Assembly: GCF_002797355.1 (NCBI RefSeq)
Contig: NZ_KZ454939.1
Coordinates: 1,273,828 to 1,337,827 of the forward strand
Length of the DNA: 64,000 nt
From: Bacillus xiapuensis
GTDB lineage: Bacteria > Bacillota > Bacilli > Bacillales > Domibacillaceae
Direction: 5' to 3'
The first letter of the stretch is position 1; each line of letters begins with the position of its first letter. The notes beneath the pieces are model-generated. The model had not been told where the DNA came from. It made no database searches and saw only the letters and a program-made list of their open reading frames with translations. This document shows, in pieces, positions 17,596 to 26,183 of the stretch. Position numbers and translations under genes: made by a program.

Positions 17596-17951
17596 TTATG
17601 CAGCTCTCCTTTTAGAGGAGCCCGCTCCTCTTTCACGATATTCTCAGCCATTTTATCAAATTGACTGGCCTTTTTGACATATACCATACAAAGCGTCCAG
17701 GTCATAATAAATTGAGAGAAAGCAAGCACCCAAACCCAAGAAATGGATCCGACAGCAGGTGCATTTAATAAGGTTGAATAAGAGGTCAATAGCGGCAGGG
17801 CAAAATAAAAAACTAAGAAAAAAACAGATAGCGGAACGAGAAACTTCTTTTTGGCTTGAACGAGCTGAATAAATTCTGGCCTCTTGGCCATCTCTTCATA
17901 TTTAGTCGGCTGATGAAGCGTTTGGACAGGCTTGTGCATTGGCTGATCCAT
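17592..17951 (-). CDS. DUF485 membrane protein (YjcH/YwcB type)
   Basis: A 119-aa protein with two membrane helices (about residues 38-58 and 72-92) and charged ends. It belongs to the DUF485 family, encoded almost always directly upstream of acetate-type SSS symporters. Its role is not proven; an accessory function in transport is assumed from the constant pairing. AGGGGGATTATTGG precedes ATG. The four-base overlap with the symporter implies coupled translation. Confidence 0.88.
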   Translation of the reverse strand: MDQPMHKPVQTLHQPTKYEEMAKRPEFIQLVQAKKKFLVPLSVFFLVFYFALPLLTSYSTLLNAPAVGSISWVWVLAFSQFIMTWTLCMVYVKKASQFDKMAENIVKEERAPLKGELHK

Positions 17952-17975
17952 CCAATAATCCCCCTTTTAAAATAA

Positions 17976-17989
17976 AGAAACCGTTTACA
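17976..17989 (-). promoter_or_regulatory. cre-like CcpA site upstream of the acetate symporter operon
   Basis: Read on the minus strand it is TGTAAACGGTTTCT, which fits the cre consensus TGWAANCGNTNWCA at 13 of 14 positions. It lies between the likely promoter and the ribosome site, where CcpA would block elongation. CcpA binding is inferred. Confidence 0.65.
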
Positions 17990-18009
17990 AAATTCAGAAT
18001 TATAAATTA

Positions 18010-18037
18010 ATTTTAAAATAAATTAGCTTGAAGTCAA
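18010..18037 (-). promoter_or_regulatory. Sigma-A promoter of the DUF485-actP operon
   Basis: On the minus strand TTGACT (18037-18032) and TAAAAT (18015-18010) are 16 bases apart, about 60 bases before the start codon. Confidence 0.5.
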
Positions 18038-18077
18038 TAAAAAGTTCATAAAATGTTCAAATAAATTCCGACACTGA

Positions 18078-18106
18078 TTGACACTCCCCGGGGTCCAAAT
18101 TATAAA
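18078..18106 (+). promoter_or_regulatory. Strong sigma-A promoter with a CCCCGGGG spacer
   Basis: TTGACA (18078-18083) and TATAAA (18101-18106) are 17 bases apart. The spacer holds the perfect palindrome CCCCGGGG, a likely operator position. A second TATAAT is at 18146-18151. It drives the coiled-coil gene and diverges from the acetate operon. Confidence 0.7.
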
Positions 18107-18172
18107 ATAGACGGTACTCATTTTCAATCTTTCAGCCATGTGGTATATAATAGACTGAAATAATCCAAAAAG

Positions 18173-19771
18173 ATGGGACGGATGTTTGTGAGAGAAGGTC
18201 AACAATTAGCGCAGGCATTAACTTATTTAAAAGGAATGCCGCTGCGCTTTGTTTATGTAATGCTCAACGATTTAAATTTATGGGATGTCGTCTCCTCTAA
18301 AACGAAGGATCTCGTTTCAAAGGACAAATCGGCTCATTTTTATAAATGGATGCAAAGGGAAGCAGAGAAATTACAGGGGATAAAGGATAGCGAGCTGCAG
18401 CTGGATTTACTGCTGCAGCTGAGCAGAGTATTGAAGCTGGCAGGGCGTTCTTATCATAATTCCTATGAAATTGAGAAGCAATGTGCCGACATTACAGCAG
18501 AGGTGTTTAAGCAGCTGCAAAAAAAACATAAATCCTTTGCGGCTGTCTATGACCAATCCTACAGCAAAAACAAATTAGAATTTATTATTCATTGGGAAAT
18601 GGCTGAAATGTACACGCATTTGATTGAGCAAAGGAAGGATTCCGAGAATGACAGCAGCTCCGCTGTGTGGCTTGACGAAATCATTTCGTTTCTGCAGGAG
18701 CTTCCTGACTATCAGCAGGAGCAAATTAAACAGTCATTACACCTGAGCGGCTGGTCGAAAGCTGAGCTGACCGCTGCCCTGCAGCAGGATGCTTTTGGAA
18801 CCTTTACAGCGATTGCTGAAAGAGCGGGATTCCGCTTTTATAAAGTACTCCTGCAAGGCTATTCCAATCAAAGTGATGCCAATGATCTTCCTTCAGATGA
18901 TGTCGCTTATTTCTCTTGGATGGCCAACCCTAATCTGCTTTTATCGTTAATTTTCAAAAGCGGAGGAATTTTGTACAGATACCAAAATTTGCTGTTTAAC
19001 AAAGGGCTGCTGCCGATTGTTCTGCTTGAAGCTGCTCTTCCTTATCTGTCAGAAAGTGAGGAGGATTTCGATCAGGGGAAGTACTTAGAAGAAATGGTTC
19101 TTGTCTGGGAGAGCCGTTTTGAACAATATCGTCTGATGCTGCGGAAAGTCAATGAGTTAGTAATTCAAGGGAATGACTGGAAGGAGACGCTGGAACGTCT
19201 CCATCAAGAAAAGAAAAAAATGGAAAGCGAAGCCTATCAGACCAATGTTTATCATCAGCAATTGCTTCAAAGGCTGACACAATTATTAAAGCGGGATCCG
19301 GAGCGCCCTTACTTTGGCGAGCTCAGCGTGAAAAATAACAGGCTTCAGGAAAGCTTGATGAAAGTGACCGCTAAGCTTGATCGTGAAGCCTCTGCTAAGC
19401 GCGGGGTTGTGGGAAGGATTTCTTCTTTTGTAAAGTCGAGTTATTATCATACAGAAAAAGTCCAATTGGAAAAGAAGATCGAGAAAGTTTTTCAAGAGAT
19501 GAATTCCCTTGTTTTGGAAAAATATCAAGATTATGAACCGGAGCTGGTTGAAAAAATCAATGAAACAGGAGGAAATTTACAGAAAATCCAAGATGAGATG
19601 CAGAACTTGGATGAAGAAATAACAGCCTATGAAGAGAAATTGCGGGAAGCGGCCGATCAAGAGAAAGAAGTGAGAAGCCAAATCACTGAAGCTGAAAAAA
19701 GAACCTATGGCTTATCAGAAGTGTATGAGATTGAGATGGAGAAGAAGGCGGTTCATTCCGCTGAAGAATAG
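18173..19771 (+). CDS. Large coiled-coil protein, function unknown
   Basis: A 532-aa, probably cytoplasmic protein that I do not recognise. The first about 340 residues are mixed helical, Leu/Gln-rich, without membrane segments or an obvious enzyme motif. From about residue 340 to 520 there are long charged heptads (LHQEKKKMESEAYQT, VQLEKKIEKVFQEM, LREAADQEKEVRSQITEAEKR) expected to form coiled coil. The start is uncertain: ATG at 18173 has no good ribosome site, and an ATG at 18182 or a GTG at 18188 are alternatives. It has its own promoter and diverges from the acetate operon. No partner gene is evident. Confidence 0.75.
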   Translation: MGRMFVREGQQLAQALTYLKGMPLRFVYVMLNDLNLWDVVSSKTKDLVSKDKSAHFYKWMQREAEKLQGIKDSELQLDLLLQLSRVLKLAGRSYHNSYEIEKQCADITAEVFKQLQKKHKSFAAVYDQSYSKNKLEFIIHWEMAEMYTHLIEQRKDSENDSSSAVWLDEIISFLQELPDYQQEQIKQSLHLSGWSKAELTAALQQDAFGTFTAIAERAGFRFYKVLLQGYSNQSDANDLPSDDVAYFSWMANPNLLLSLIFKSGGILYRYQNLLFNKGLLPIVLLEAALPYLSESEEDFDQGKYLEEMVLVWESRFEQYRLMLRKVNELVIQGNDWKETLERLHQEKKKMESEAYQTNVYHQQLLQRLTQLLKRDPERPYFGELSVKNNRLQESLMKVTAKLDREASAKRGVVGRISSFVKSSYYHTEKVQLEKKIEKVFQEMNSLVLEKYQDYEPELVEKINETGGNLQKIQDEMQNLDEEITAYEEKLREAADQEKEVRSQITEAEKRTYGLSEVYEIEMEKKAVHSAEE

Positions 19772-19784
19772 AATGCTGAAAATG

Positions 19785-19898
19785 GTTGTCTGGAAAAAGT
19801 TGCGAAATCGCTGTTTACTCCATATCTGGTTAGGGAAAAGGAGATTGAACACTAGATATTGTGGGTGGGGTGATTGCAAACAGCTTTTATCAGACAAC
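19785..19898 (+). ncRNA. Candidate structured RNA upstream of the betaine transporter
   Basis: Three nested stems are visible: GTTGTCTG/CAGACAAC (19785-19792 with 19891-19898), GCTGTTT/AAACAGC (19810-19816 with 19878-19884) and ATATCT/AGATAT (19822-19827 with 19854-19859). A further GTT/AAC lies inside. Together they form a rod of about 114 nt with unpaired bubbles, followed by TTTTATTTCATTT. It fits no RNA family I know. It could be a free small RNA or a leader element of the transporter gene 215 bases downstream. The strand is taken from the T-rich 3' side. Confidence 0.35.
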
Positions 19899-20113
19899 TT
19901 TTATTTCATTTGTATACGTTTTTTTTTAAAAGAGGCAAACTGTACATAAACCCTTGATTTCCTTCGTGATAACTTGGTCAAGACGGCTAAACAGTTGATA
20001 GAATCCCAAATGTTTGTTAGGGTTATAAGGGCTGGTACATGACTGTGAGCCAAATTTATATACTGCCCGTTCCCATGTGCATTAAAAGTAATCTAGTGAG
20101 AGAGGAGAACTTC

Positions 20114-21631
20114 ATGAGGAAAATTTCACATGTATTTTGGTACTCAGCTGCTCTTGTATTAGTAGCAGTAATCTTCGGTGTGGCAGCGCCGAAAACGTTT
20201 GAACAAATCACTGCCAATATTCAGTCTTTTATCACCTCAACATTCGGGTGGTATTATTTAATTATCGTTTCAGTTATTGTCTTATTTTGTATTCTTTTGA
20301 TTTTCAGTCCGATCGGGGCGGTTAAATTAGGCAAACCGGGTGAAAAGCCGGATTATTCTACACCGACATGGTTTGCTATGCTATTTAGTGCAGGTATGGG
20401 AATTGGTTTAGTATTTTGGGGAGCGGCTGAGCCGCTAAGTCATTTTGCCATTAATCCAGCCTCCGAGGAAGCGGGATCCAGCCAAGCGTTAAAAGAATCG
20501 ATGAGATATACGTTCTTTCATTGGGGAATTCATGCTTGGGCGATCTACGCGCTAGTGGCACTCGCGCTGGCTTATTATAAATTCCGCAAAGATGAGCCGG
20601 GGTTGATCAGTGCTACATTAACGCCGATTCTTGGAGATAAAGTGAAAGGTCCGATCGGTCACTTAATTGACACCATCGCCGTGTTTGCTACCGTTGTAGG
20701 CGTAGCGACAACACTGGGATTCGGCGCATCGCAAATTAACGGAGGGCTGTCTTATTTATTTGGCATACCGATCAACTTCACGATTCAGCTTCTGATTATT
20801 GTGATTGTAACGGTCTTATTTATGATTTCCGCCATGAGCGGCTTAGGAAAAGGAATTAAAATTCTCAGCAATACGAATATGGCGCTGGCTGTTTTGCTTC
20901 TTGCCCTAATGCTTTTTGTCGGACCAACCTTGCTCATTTTTAATCTGTTTACAGATACCATTGGCTCGTATTTGTCTAATATCGTAAAGATGAGCTTTCA
21001 GATTGCTCCGTTGGAAGAAAGCCAACGCTCTTGGATCAACGGCTGGACGATTTTCTATTGGGCATGGTGGATTTCTTGGTCACCGTTTGTCGGAATTTTC
21101 ATTGCCCGCGTATCCAAAGGGCGCACAATCAGAGAATTTTTAATCGGTACACTCGTTATGCCTGCTTTAGTTAGCTTCTTTTGGTTTTCCGTATTTGGTG
21201 TCTCAGCGATGGATTTGCAAATGTCAGGCACCATTGACCTAACCAAGAATGCAACGGAAGAAGTGCTGTTCGCTGTCTTTAGTGAATTGCCTTGGTCTAC
21301 TGTTTTATCGTTCGTCGCGATCACTTTAATAGGAACGTTCTTTATTACTTCCGCCGATTCGGCTACGTTTGTATTAGGTATGCAAACGACTAACGGATCT
21401 TTAACCCCGCCAAACCGCGTAAAATTAACATGGGGGATTGCCCAATCACTTGTCGCTATTATTCTGTTGTATAGCGGGGGATTGACCGCTCTGCAAAATG
21501 CGTTAATCATTGCGGCGTTTCCTTTCTCGATTATTATGATCTTAATGATGGTGTCTTTGTATAAGTCATTGTCGCAAGAACGGAAGCAAATTTTAAAATC
21601 CCTGCGTCCTCACAGACCTCATAAAAAGTAA
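20114..21631 (+). CDS. opuD: BCCT-family glycine betaine transporter (OpuD type)
   Basis: A 505-aa, about 12-helix secondary transporter importing glycine betaine or related osmolytes with Na+ for osmoprotection. BCCT hallmarks are [18 protein letters not shown] (about residue 96), the Trp-rich substrate segment [30 protein letters not shown] (about 315-344) and [14 protein letters not shown] (about 415). ATG at 20114 lies six bases after GAGGAG; the frame extends 25 codons further up without a ribosome site. B. subtilis OpuD is the nearest well-studied relative; choline or carnitine specificity cannot be excluded. Confidence 0.88.
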   Translation: MRKISHVFWYSAALVLVAVIFGVAAPKTFEQITANIQSFITSTFGWYYLIIVSVIVLFCILLIFSPIGAVKLGKPGEKPDYSTPTWFAMLFSAGMGIGLVFWGAAEPLSHFAINPASEEAGSSQALKESMRYTFFHWGIHAWAIYALVALALAYYKFRKDEPGLISATLTPILGDKVKGPIGHLIDTIAVFATVVGVATTLGFGASQINGGLSYLFGIPINFTIQLLIIVIVTVLFMISAMSGLGKGIKILSNTNMALAVLLLALMLFVGPTLLIFNLFTDTIGSYLSNIVKMSFQIAPLEESQRSWINGWTIFYWAWWISWSPFVGIFIARVSKGRTIREFLIGTLVMPALVSFFWFSVFGVSAMDLQMSGTIDLTKNATEEVLFAVFSELPWSTVLSFVAITLIGTFFITSADSATFVLGMQTTNGSLTPPNRVKLTWGIAQSLVAIILLYSGGLTALQNALIIAAFPFSIIMILMMVSLYKSLSQERKQILKSLRPHRPHKK

Positions 21632-21643
21632 GTCTTCAGACCG

Positions 21644-21677
21644 ATCGCCCTGTTGGCCGCAGGGCGGTTTTTTTAAA
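21644..21677 (+). terminator. Terminator after the BCCT transporter gene
   Basis: Stem CGCCCTG/CAGGGCG with loop TTGGCCG, then GTTTTTTT. Confidence 0.88.
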
Positions 21678-21756
21678 AGACAATATGAAAAACTTGCAGA
21701 TTTTCCAGCCATTCTCTAATATAAGAGCGGATGAAATTTTTTTAGAGGAGATTATG

Positions 21757-22353
21757 ATGGCGAAGAGGAGATTGAAAAAGTCAGTAAAACGAACGATGAT
21801 TTTGATGGCTTTTATTTCATTGGGAATGAGTTTATATATTCTATTTAACTGGCAGCAGCCGCCTGTGCAGGAAGAGGCGGCAATTGATATTCCAGAGAAG
21901 TTTCTCCCAATCTACAAAGCCGCTGAAAAAAAATACGGTGTTCCATGGCAGCTTCTCGCTGCCCATCATCGGGTGGAAACAAAGTTTTCGGAAATGGATC
22001 CGCTCTTATCACCGGTTGGCGCTGAAGGTCATATGCAGTTTATGCCTTGCAGCTTTGTCGGCTGGAAGCATCCGAGCTGCAGCGGACTTGGAAAGGGAGA
22101 TATTCCAGAAGAAGAAAAAAAGAACCCTGCAGTTATTAAAAAGTACGGCGGTTATGGAATTGATGCCAATGGGGACGGGGTGGCGGATCCGTATAATATA
22201 GAGGATGCCATCTTCAGCGCCGCGAATTATTTAAAGAAGCATGGAGCGGCTGACGGCAATCTGGAAAAAGCCATTTTTGCATATAACCACAGCGAGAAGT
22301 ATGTCAATGATGTGCTGAATTACATGAATCAATATAAGAAGCAAAGCCGGTAG
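21757..22353 (+). CDS. Membrane-anchored lytic transglycosylase
   Basis: A 198-aa protein: a basic N-terminus, one membrane anchor (about residues 12-31), then an SLT-type peptidoglycan lytic transglycosylase domain facing the wall. Visible family features are YGVPWQLLAAHHRVETKFS with the catalytic Glu in RVET, VGAEGHMQFMPCSF, GDGVADPYNIEDAIFSAANYL and AIFAYNHSEKYVNDV. The DANGDGVADPYN stretch resembles a calcium-type loop common in this subfamily. ATG at 21757 fits GAGGAG (21745-21750) better than the ATG one codon earlier. It cleaves glycan strands to anhydromuropeptides; the physiological role is unknown. Confidence 0.85.
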   Translation: MAKRRLKKSVKRTMILMAFISLGMSLYILFNWQQPPVQEEAAIDIPEKFLPIYKAAEKKYGVPWQLLAAHHRVETKFSEMDPLLSPVGAEGHMQFMPCSFVGWKHPSCSGLGKGDIPEEEKKNPAVIKKYGGYGIDANGDGVADPYNIEDAIFSAANYLKKHGAADGNLEKAIFAYNHSEKYVNDVLNYMNQYKKQSR

Positions 22354-22388
22354 GGGCTAAGTGAAAAAGAAAGCAAATTAGAAGCAAT

Positions 22389-22429
22389 AAACGGCTCCGC
22401 ACAATCATGATCAGTGCAGCCGTTTTTTA
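22389..22429 (+). terminator. Terminator after the lytic transglycosylase gene
   Basis: AAACGGCT/AGCCGTTT with inner GCAC/GTGC, then six T. Confidence 0.88.
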
Positions 22430-22700
22430 CCGGCGGCTGTGCTTCCCTGGAGCTAGAGAAAGAGCGGACTTCCGCATTCTCCTATGATCAGGCGGATGCC
22501 AGAAAGGCCAGCCCGCAGTATGGTTAGAAGCAACAAGCAGTTTCGGGGATCGTTTCTTATACAGCGGGTGGCTTATTCCTATTTTCCCGCAGAAGGCTCC
22601 CGCTTCAAGGAATGTGCAGGGCGCAGCCTAAAGGGTTATTATTTTGTACATAATTATATGTGGATATAGGGGCCGCCTAATAAGTCCCCAAAATAAAAAA

Positions 22701-22735
22701 GGCGGGGAAAAACAGCTCGTTTTTCTCCGCCTCTT
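22701..22735. terminator. Bidirectional terminator, end of a minus-strand unit
   Basis: GGCGG/CCGCC extended by GAAAAA/TTTTTC around AGCTCG. On the minus strand it is followed by a T run and lies right after the frameshifted small gene, suggesting that gene was once expressed. Confidence 0.75.
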
Positions 22736-22747
22736 TTTGCCGTTTTT

Positions 22748-22992
22748 TTATATGCCGGCTGCTTTCAGAAAGTTGCGGTCTAAAGCTGCAATTCCAAATT
22801 CGGTGTGCTTCTTGTCGATCTCCCGCAAGGAAAATCTGCGGAACGGCCGGTTGCCCTTCATTTGACCGAGCGCACTTTCAGGTTCGGCTTTTCGCCAGGC
22901 AAGATCGTATCATTCACCGCAAATGCAAGGGCTGTTTTGGCTTTTGCTTTCATTTTTTCACCAATCGTGTTCAATACTCTTTTGTATGGCAA
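22748..22992 (-). pseudogene. Frameshifted small gene, family not recognised
   Basis: Read on the minus strand, a frame from TTG 22992 (or ATG 22953) gives MKAKAKTALAFAVNDTILPG ... KVRSVK and meets TGA at 22858-22860. The frame obtained by adding one base there continues KGNRPFRRFSLREIDKKHTE ... and ends in TAA at 22748, just before a terminator. The restored protein would have about 81 residues. Both halves have protein-like composition. A missing A after the AAA at 22861-22863, a sequencing error or -1 frameshifting would all explain it. The function is unknown. Confidence 0.5.
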
Positions 22993-23113
22993 AATAAAAG
23001 TACACAATATTGCAGAAATAGGTTGAGGCATGGGCGGGATCTTTGGCTTGAGCTTTTCTTCAAAGCGTGTGTTGGATTTTTTCCATAAATGAAAGAAGGG
23101 CCGTCACAAAAAG

Positions 23114-23361
23114 TCAGTTTTCAGTAACTTTCTGGGCATCGCCTTTTCTGGCTGTCTCATTTTTTAGATAGAGTGGAATAGAGTTAACAGCGATAAGACC
23201 AACTGGTGATGCGACACCGGCCCAGTAAAGCAGCTTTTCCACTCACAAACGGCCGCTATGACAAGGTATTGGATTAATGTTTTGACAGTCCGTTCCTGTG
23301 CAGTATCTTCATCGGAAATAAATTTTTGAATCAAGTTCGGGAACATGGTATTCTGTTCCAT
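23114..23361 (-). pseudogene. Second frameshifted small gene, family not recognised
   Basis: From ATG 23361 (GAGG nearby upstream) the minus strand reads MEQNTMFPNLIQKFISDEDT ... LVIAAVCE. Near 23241-23244 the sensible frame changes to EKLLYWAGVASPVGLIAVNS ... ARKGDAQKVTEN, ending in TGA at 23114. In the original frame the tail becomes a Leu/Ser/Phe string unlike the rest. Adding one base restores about 82 residues. A hydrophobic stretch spans the junction. The gene lies directly upstream of the other frameshifted gene on the same strand, so the two may have formed one unit. Confidence 0.45.
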
Positions 23362-23500
23362 AGGGATGCCTCTTCTCGTGAATGTTTGGTAGCACATCCA
23401 TTTTACAAGAAGGTGTCCCTTTTTATTGTCTTTTTATGGGGAATTATGCATAATTAACCGCGTGAATAACTTATTTAGAAAGTCAGAGGGTTTGTGAATT

Positions 23501-24220
23501 TTGAAAAGATTATTGTATTTCATATGCATGTGCGTTTTCGTCTTAAATATTTCTGGATGCTCCAATGCTGGTCAAGGACACAACCCAGATTACAAAAGAG
23601 TGGAGGTTGAATTAGCCCAGTCATATGACGGCGATACAATTGCTGTAATTTATAAGGGCCATCGAGAAAGTGTCAGATTTTTGCTGGTAGATAGTCCTGA
23701 GACTTCCCATCCGCGTCTTGGTGAACAGCCCTATGGCAAGAAAGCTAAAGAGTTTACCAGAAGTTTAGTAGAAAATGCACAGAAGATTGAATTAGAATTT
23801 GACATCGGACCGCAAAGAGATAAATATAATCGGCTATTAGCCTATGTTTATGCTGACGGAAAAATGATTCAAGAAGAATTATTAAAGGAGGGTCTGGCCA
23901 GAATAGCCTATGTTTATCCGCCGAATACTCGCTATATTGATCCATTGAATGAATTTCAGGAAAAAGCACAACGACAAGGAATTGGTATTTGGCAAATTGA
24001 AAACTATGCACAAAAAGACGGTTTTCACCCTGAATTTGAAGAGAGGCAGGATACTGAAGATGGAGCTTCTGAAGATTGCCAAATCAAAGGCAATATGGGT
24101 TCTTCGGGAAAAATTTATCACACCCCAAACTCTCCTTGGTATGAACAAACCAAACCGGAAGTAATGTTTTGTACGGAGGAAGAGGCAGTAAAGGCTGGTT
24201 TTCGTCCTTTAAAACAATAA
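23501..24220 (+). CDS. Secreted thermonuclease-like lipoprotein
   Basis: A 239-aa lipoprotein: hydrophobic signal and lipobox NISGC (about residue 20). A staphylococcal-nuclease domain follows with YDGDTI (about 45), the catalytic Arg and Asp region FLLVDSPETSHP (about 63), the Glu/Lys region QPYGKKAKEFT (about 78), and DKYNRLLAYVYADGKMIQEELLKEGLARI (about 109-137). A C-terminal motif with CQIKGN ... KIYHTPNSPWYEQT ... FC ... KAGFRP resembles the small domain often attached to such nucleases. It likely cuts extracellular DNA or RNA in a Ca2+-dependent way. The start is TTG after AGAGGG. Confidence 0.88.
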   Translation: MKRLLYFICMCVFVLNISGCSNAGQGHNPDYKRVEVELAQSYDGDTIAVIYKGHRESVRFLLVDSPETSHPRLGEQPYGKKAKEFTRSLVENAQKIELEFDIGPQRDKYNRLLAYVYADGKMIQEELLKEGLARIAYVYPPNTRYIDPLNEFQEKAQRQGIGIWQIENYAQKDGFHPEFEERQDTEDGASEDCQIKGNMGSSGKIYHTPNSPWYEQTKPEVMFCTEEEAVKAGFRPLKQ

Positions 24221-24290
24221 GAATGGGTTCTAGCCTGGCTATCCCACCCGCCATCTCAAAAACGGGTATCTAAGACGAGGAGGGGAAACT

Positions 24291-25001
24291 GTGAGTGAAA
24301 GTATACTCATTATAGAAGATGAAATAGGATTAATTAAAATGCTAAAACGATTGTTAGATAAGGAAGGATTCCAAGAGATCTATCAAGCGGAATCGGGTGC
24401 TGAAGCATTGAGTAAGGTTAAGGAACATGAGATTGGTCTAATATTGCTCGATGTCATGTTACCTGATACAAACGGTTTCGATTTGTGTCAGCAAATCAGA
24501 GAAATCTCAGATGTTCCCATTATCTTTTTAACAGCACGCACTACTGATATGGACAAATTAACTGGATTTTCTATGGGTGGCGATGATTATATAACGAAAC
24601 CTTTCAACCCCCTTGAGGTCGCTGCCCGCATTAAGGCCATCTTACATCGGCAAAGACGAACAAAGCTGGAAGCGCCGCAAGTGTTCCGAACAGACCGTTT
24701 TGTTCTGCATTATGACCAAGCAAAGTTAATCGTAGAAGGAAAAGAAGTAAATTGCCCGGCTAAGGAGTTCCAATTACTTAAATTCATGTGTCAGCATCCC
24801 AATCAGGTTTTTAGCGTAGACCATCTATATGAACATGTTTGGGGAGATTATAGCATTGTAGGGAAAGAAAACACGGTCATGGTCCATATTAGTCGCCTGC
24901 GTCAAAAAATTGAAAAAGATCCCAAACATCCAGAGTGTTTAAAAAACGTCAGAGGTTTAGGTTATATGCTAAATGCCGAAAACCAAAGGAGTCCCCAATG
25001 A
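24291..25001 (+). CDS. OmpR-family response regulator
   Basis: A 236-aa regulator. The receiver has Asp residues in IIEDE (about 9-10), the phosphoacceptor in LLDVMLPD (about 54), Thr in LTART and Lys in TKPF (about 104). The winged-helix DNA-binding domain occupies about 135-228, with NTVMVHISRLRQKIE and RGLGYML. The start is GTG after GAGGAGGGGA. It overlaps the sensor kinase gene by four bases. Its target is probably the ABC module 1.3 kb downstream, judged by position only, since a terminator separates them. Confidence 0.92.
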   Translation: MSESILIIEDEIGLIKMLKRLLDKEGFQEIYQAESGAEALSKVKEHEIGLILLDVMLPDTNGFDLCQQIREISDVPIIFLTARTTDMDKLTGFSMGGDDYITKPFNPLEVAARIKAILHRQRRTKLEAPQVFRTDRFVLHYDQAKLIVEGKEVNCPAKEFQLLKFMCQHPNQVFSVDHLYEHVWGDYSIVGKENTVMVHISRLRQKIEKDPKHPECLKNVRGLGYMLNAENQRSPQ

Positions 25002-26065
25002 AATTAGAAACTAAAATCTCATGGATACTAATAATAATTCTTCTAACCATGGGGGCTGTTTTTTTTATAACCGGTTTTTCAGTACTCAGCTTTTTGAGCA
25101 TTCCTTTGGGAATTGATGGACTAGTGACCTATATTTTATTCCCGCTGCTAATCATTGGTGTGCTTACTTGGTTTGGCTTCGTTATCGACCGCCAAATTAG
25201 GAAGCCTCTTTTCTTCTTCATACGCTGGATTGATCAATTATCACTTGGGGTCTTTAAAATGCCCGACACAATAAAGAACTTCTCTTTCAATAAGATGAGG
25301 GTAAGTCCATTTTGGGAACTTAAATTAAAGCTGGACGGTTTAACACAGCAGCTTAATGCGGCAGAGAAAGAACGAAAAGAACTTGAAGAAACGCGAAAAA
25401 ACTGGACCTCTGGAGTGACACATGACTTAAAAACGCCGTTATCATACATTAAAGGTTATGCAGCCATGCTTCGTTCCGAGCATAAATGGGATGAAGCAGA
25501 AATTAAGGAATTTGCTAAAATTATTGAAGAAAAATCATTATATATGGAACAGTTAATTAATGATTTAAGTGCTGTTTATGAGTTTGATAAAATGCAAATC
25601 CCTTTGAATTTGCGCACTGCAAATCTAGTCGCTTTTGTGGAAAATGTCTTGAAAGATCTTCGTCAGTATCCGATGGCCGATGACTATCCCATTCATTTAA
25701 ACGTCAAGGATGAAGGCGATATTTTATTATCTTTCGATCAGACATTATTAAAAAGATCATTAGAAAATTTCATTATGAATGCTATTTATCATAATCCTCG
25801 GGGAACAACGATTTCTGTTTCCATTGAAACAACAGAAGGTTCGGTCCTAATAGGAATTAAAGACGATGGCATCGGCATGGATGACAAAACTATTCAACAG
25901 TTATTTAATCAATATTACCGAGGTACGGCGACGGACAAATCTCCTCTTGGCTCTGGACTAGGTATGTCTATTGCCAAGCAGTTTATTGAAAAACAAGGGG
26001 GACAGATTAAAGTCGAAAGTGAACTGAATAAAGGGACAGAGATCAATATTTTATTTCATTGCTAA
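24998..26065 (+). CDS. Membrane sensor histidine kinase
   Basis: A 355-aa kinase with two membrane helices close together (about residues 10-30 and 38-62) and almost no extracellular loop, like intramembrane-sensing kinases. The H-box is TSGVTHDLKTPLSYIKGY (about 136-153). The N-box (ENFIMNAIYHN), G1 (DDGIGMD) and G2 (GSGLGMSIAKQ) are all present. ATG at 24998 overlaps the regulator's stop as ATGA. Short-loop kinases of this kind often respond to envelope stress or to partner ABC transporters; that role is inferred here. Confidence 0.9.
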   Translation: MKLETKISWILIIILLTMGAVFFITGFSVLSFLSIPLGIDGLVTYILFPLLIIGVLTWFGFVIDRQIRKPLFFFIRWIDQLSLGVFKMPDTIKNFSFNKMRVSPFWELKLKLDGLTQQLNAAEKERKELEETRKNWTSGVTHDLKTPLSYIKGYAAMLRSEHKWDEAEIKEFAKIIEEKSLYMEQLINDLSAVYEFDKMQIPLNLRTANLVAFVENVLKDLRQYPMADDYPIHLNVKDEGDILLSFDQTLLKRSLENFIMNAIYHNPRGTTISVSIETTEGSVLIGIKDDGIGMDDKTIQQLFNQYYRGTATDKSPLGSGLGMSIAKQFIEKQGGQIKVESELNKGTEINILFHC

Positions 26066-26082
26066 AATTAAGATTCTGTTAA

Positions 26083-26112
26083 GACACCATTGAAATGGTG
26101 TTTATTTTTTTG
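26083..26112 (+). terminator. Terminator after the sensor kinase gene
   Basis: ACACCAT/ATGGTGT with a TGAA loop, followed by TTATTTTTTT. It separates the two-component operon from the ABC module. Confidence 0.85.
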
Positions 26113-26183
26113 CCCTATACTATGTATAGAAATTGATAATCCGCAGCGAGCCATTCATTACGGAATTGAAAGGAATGAATGAA

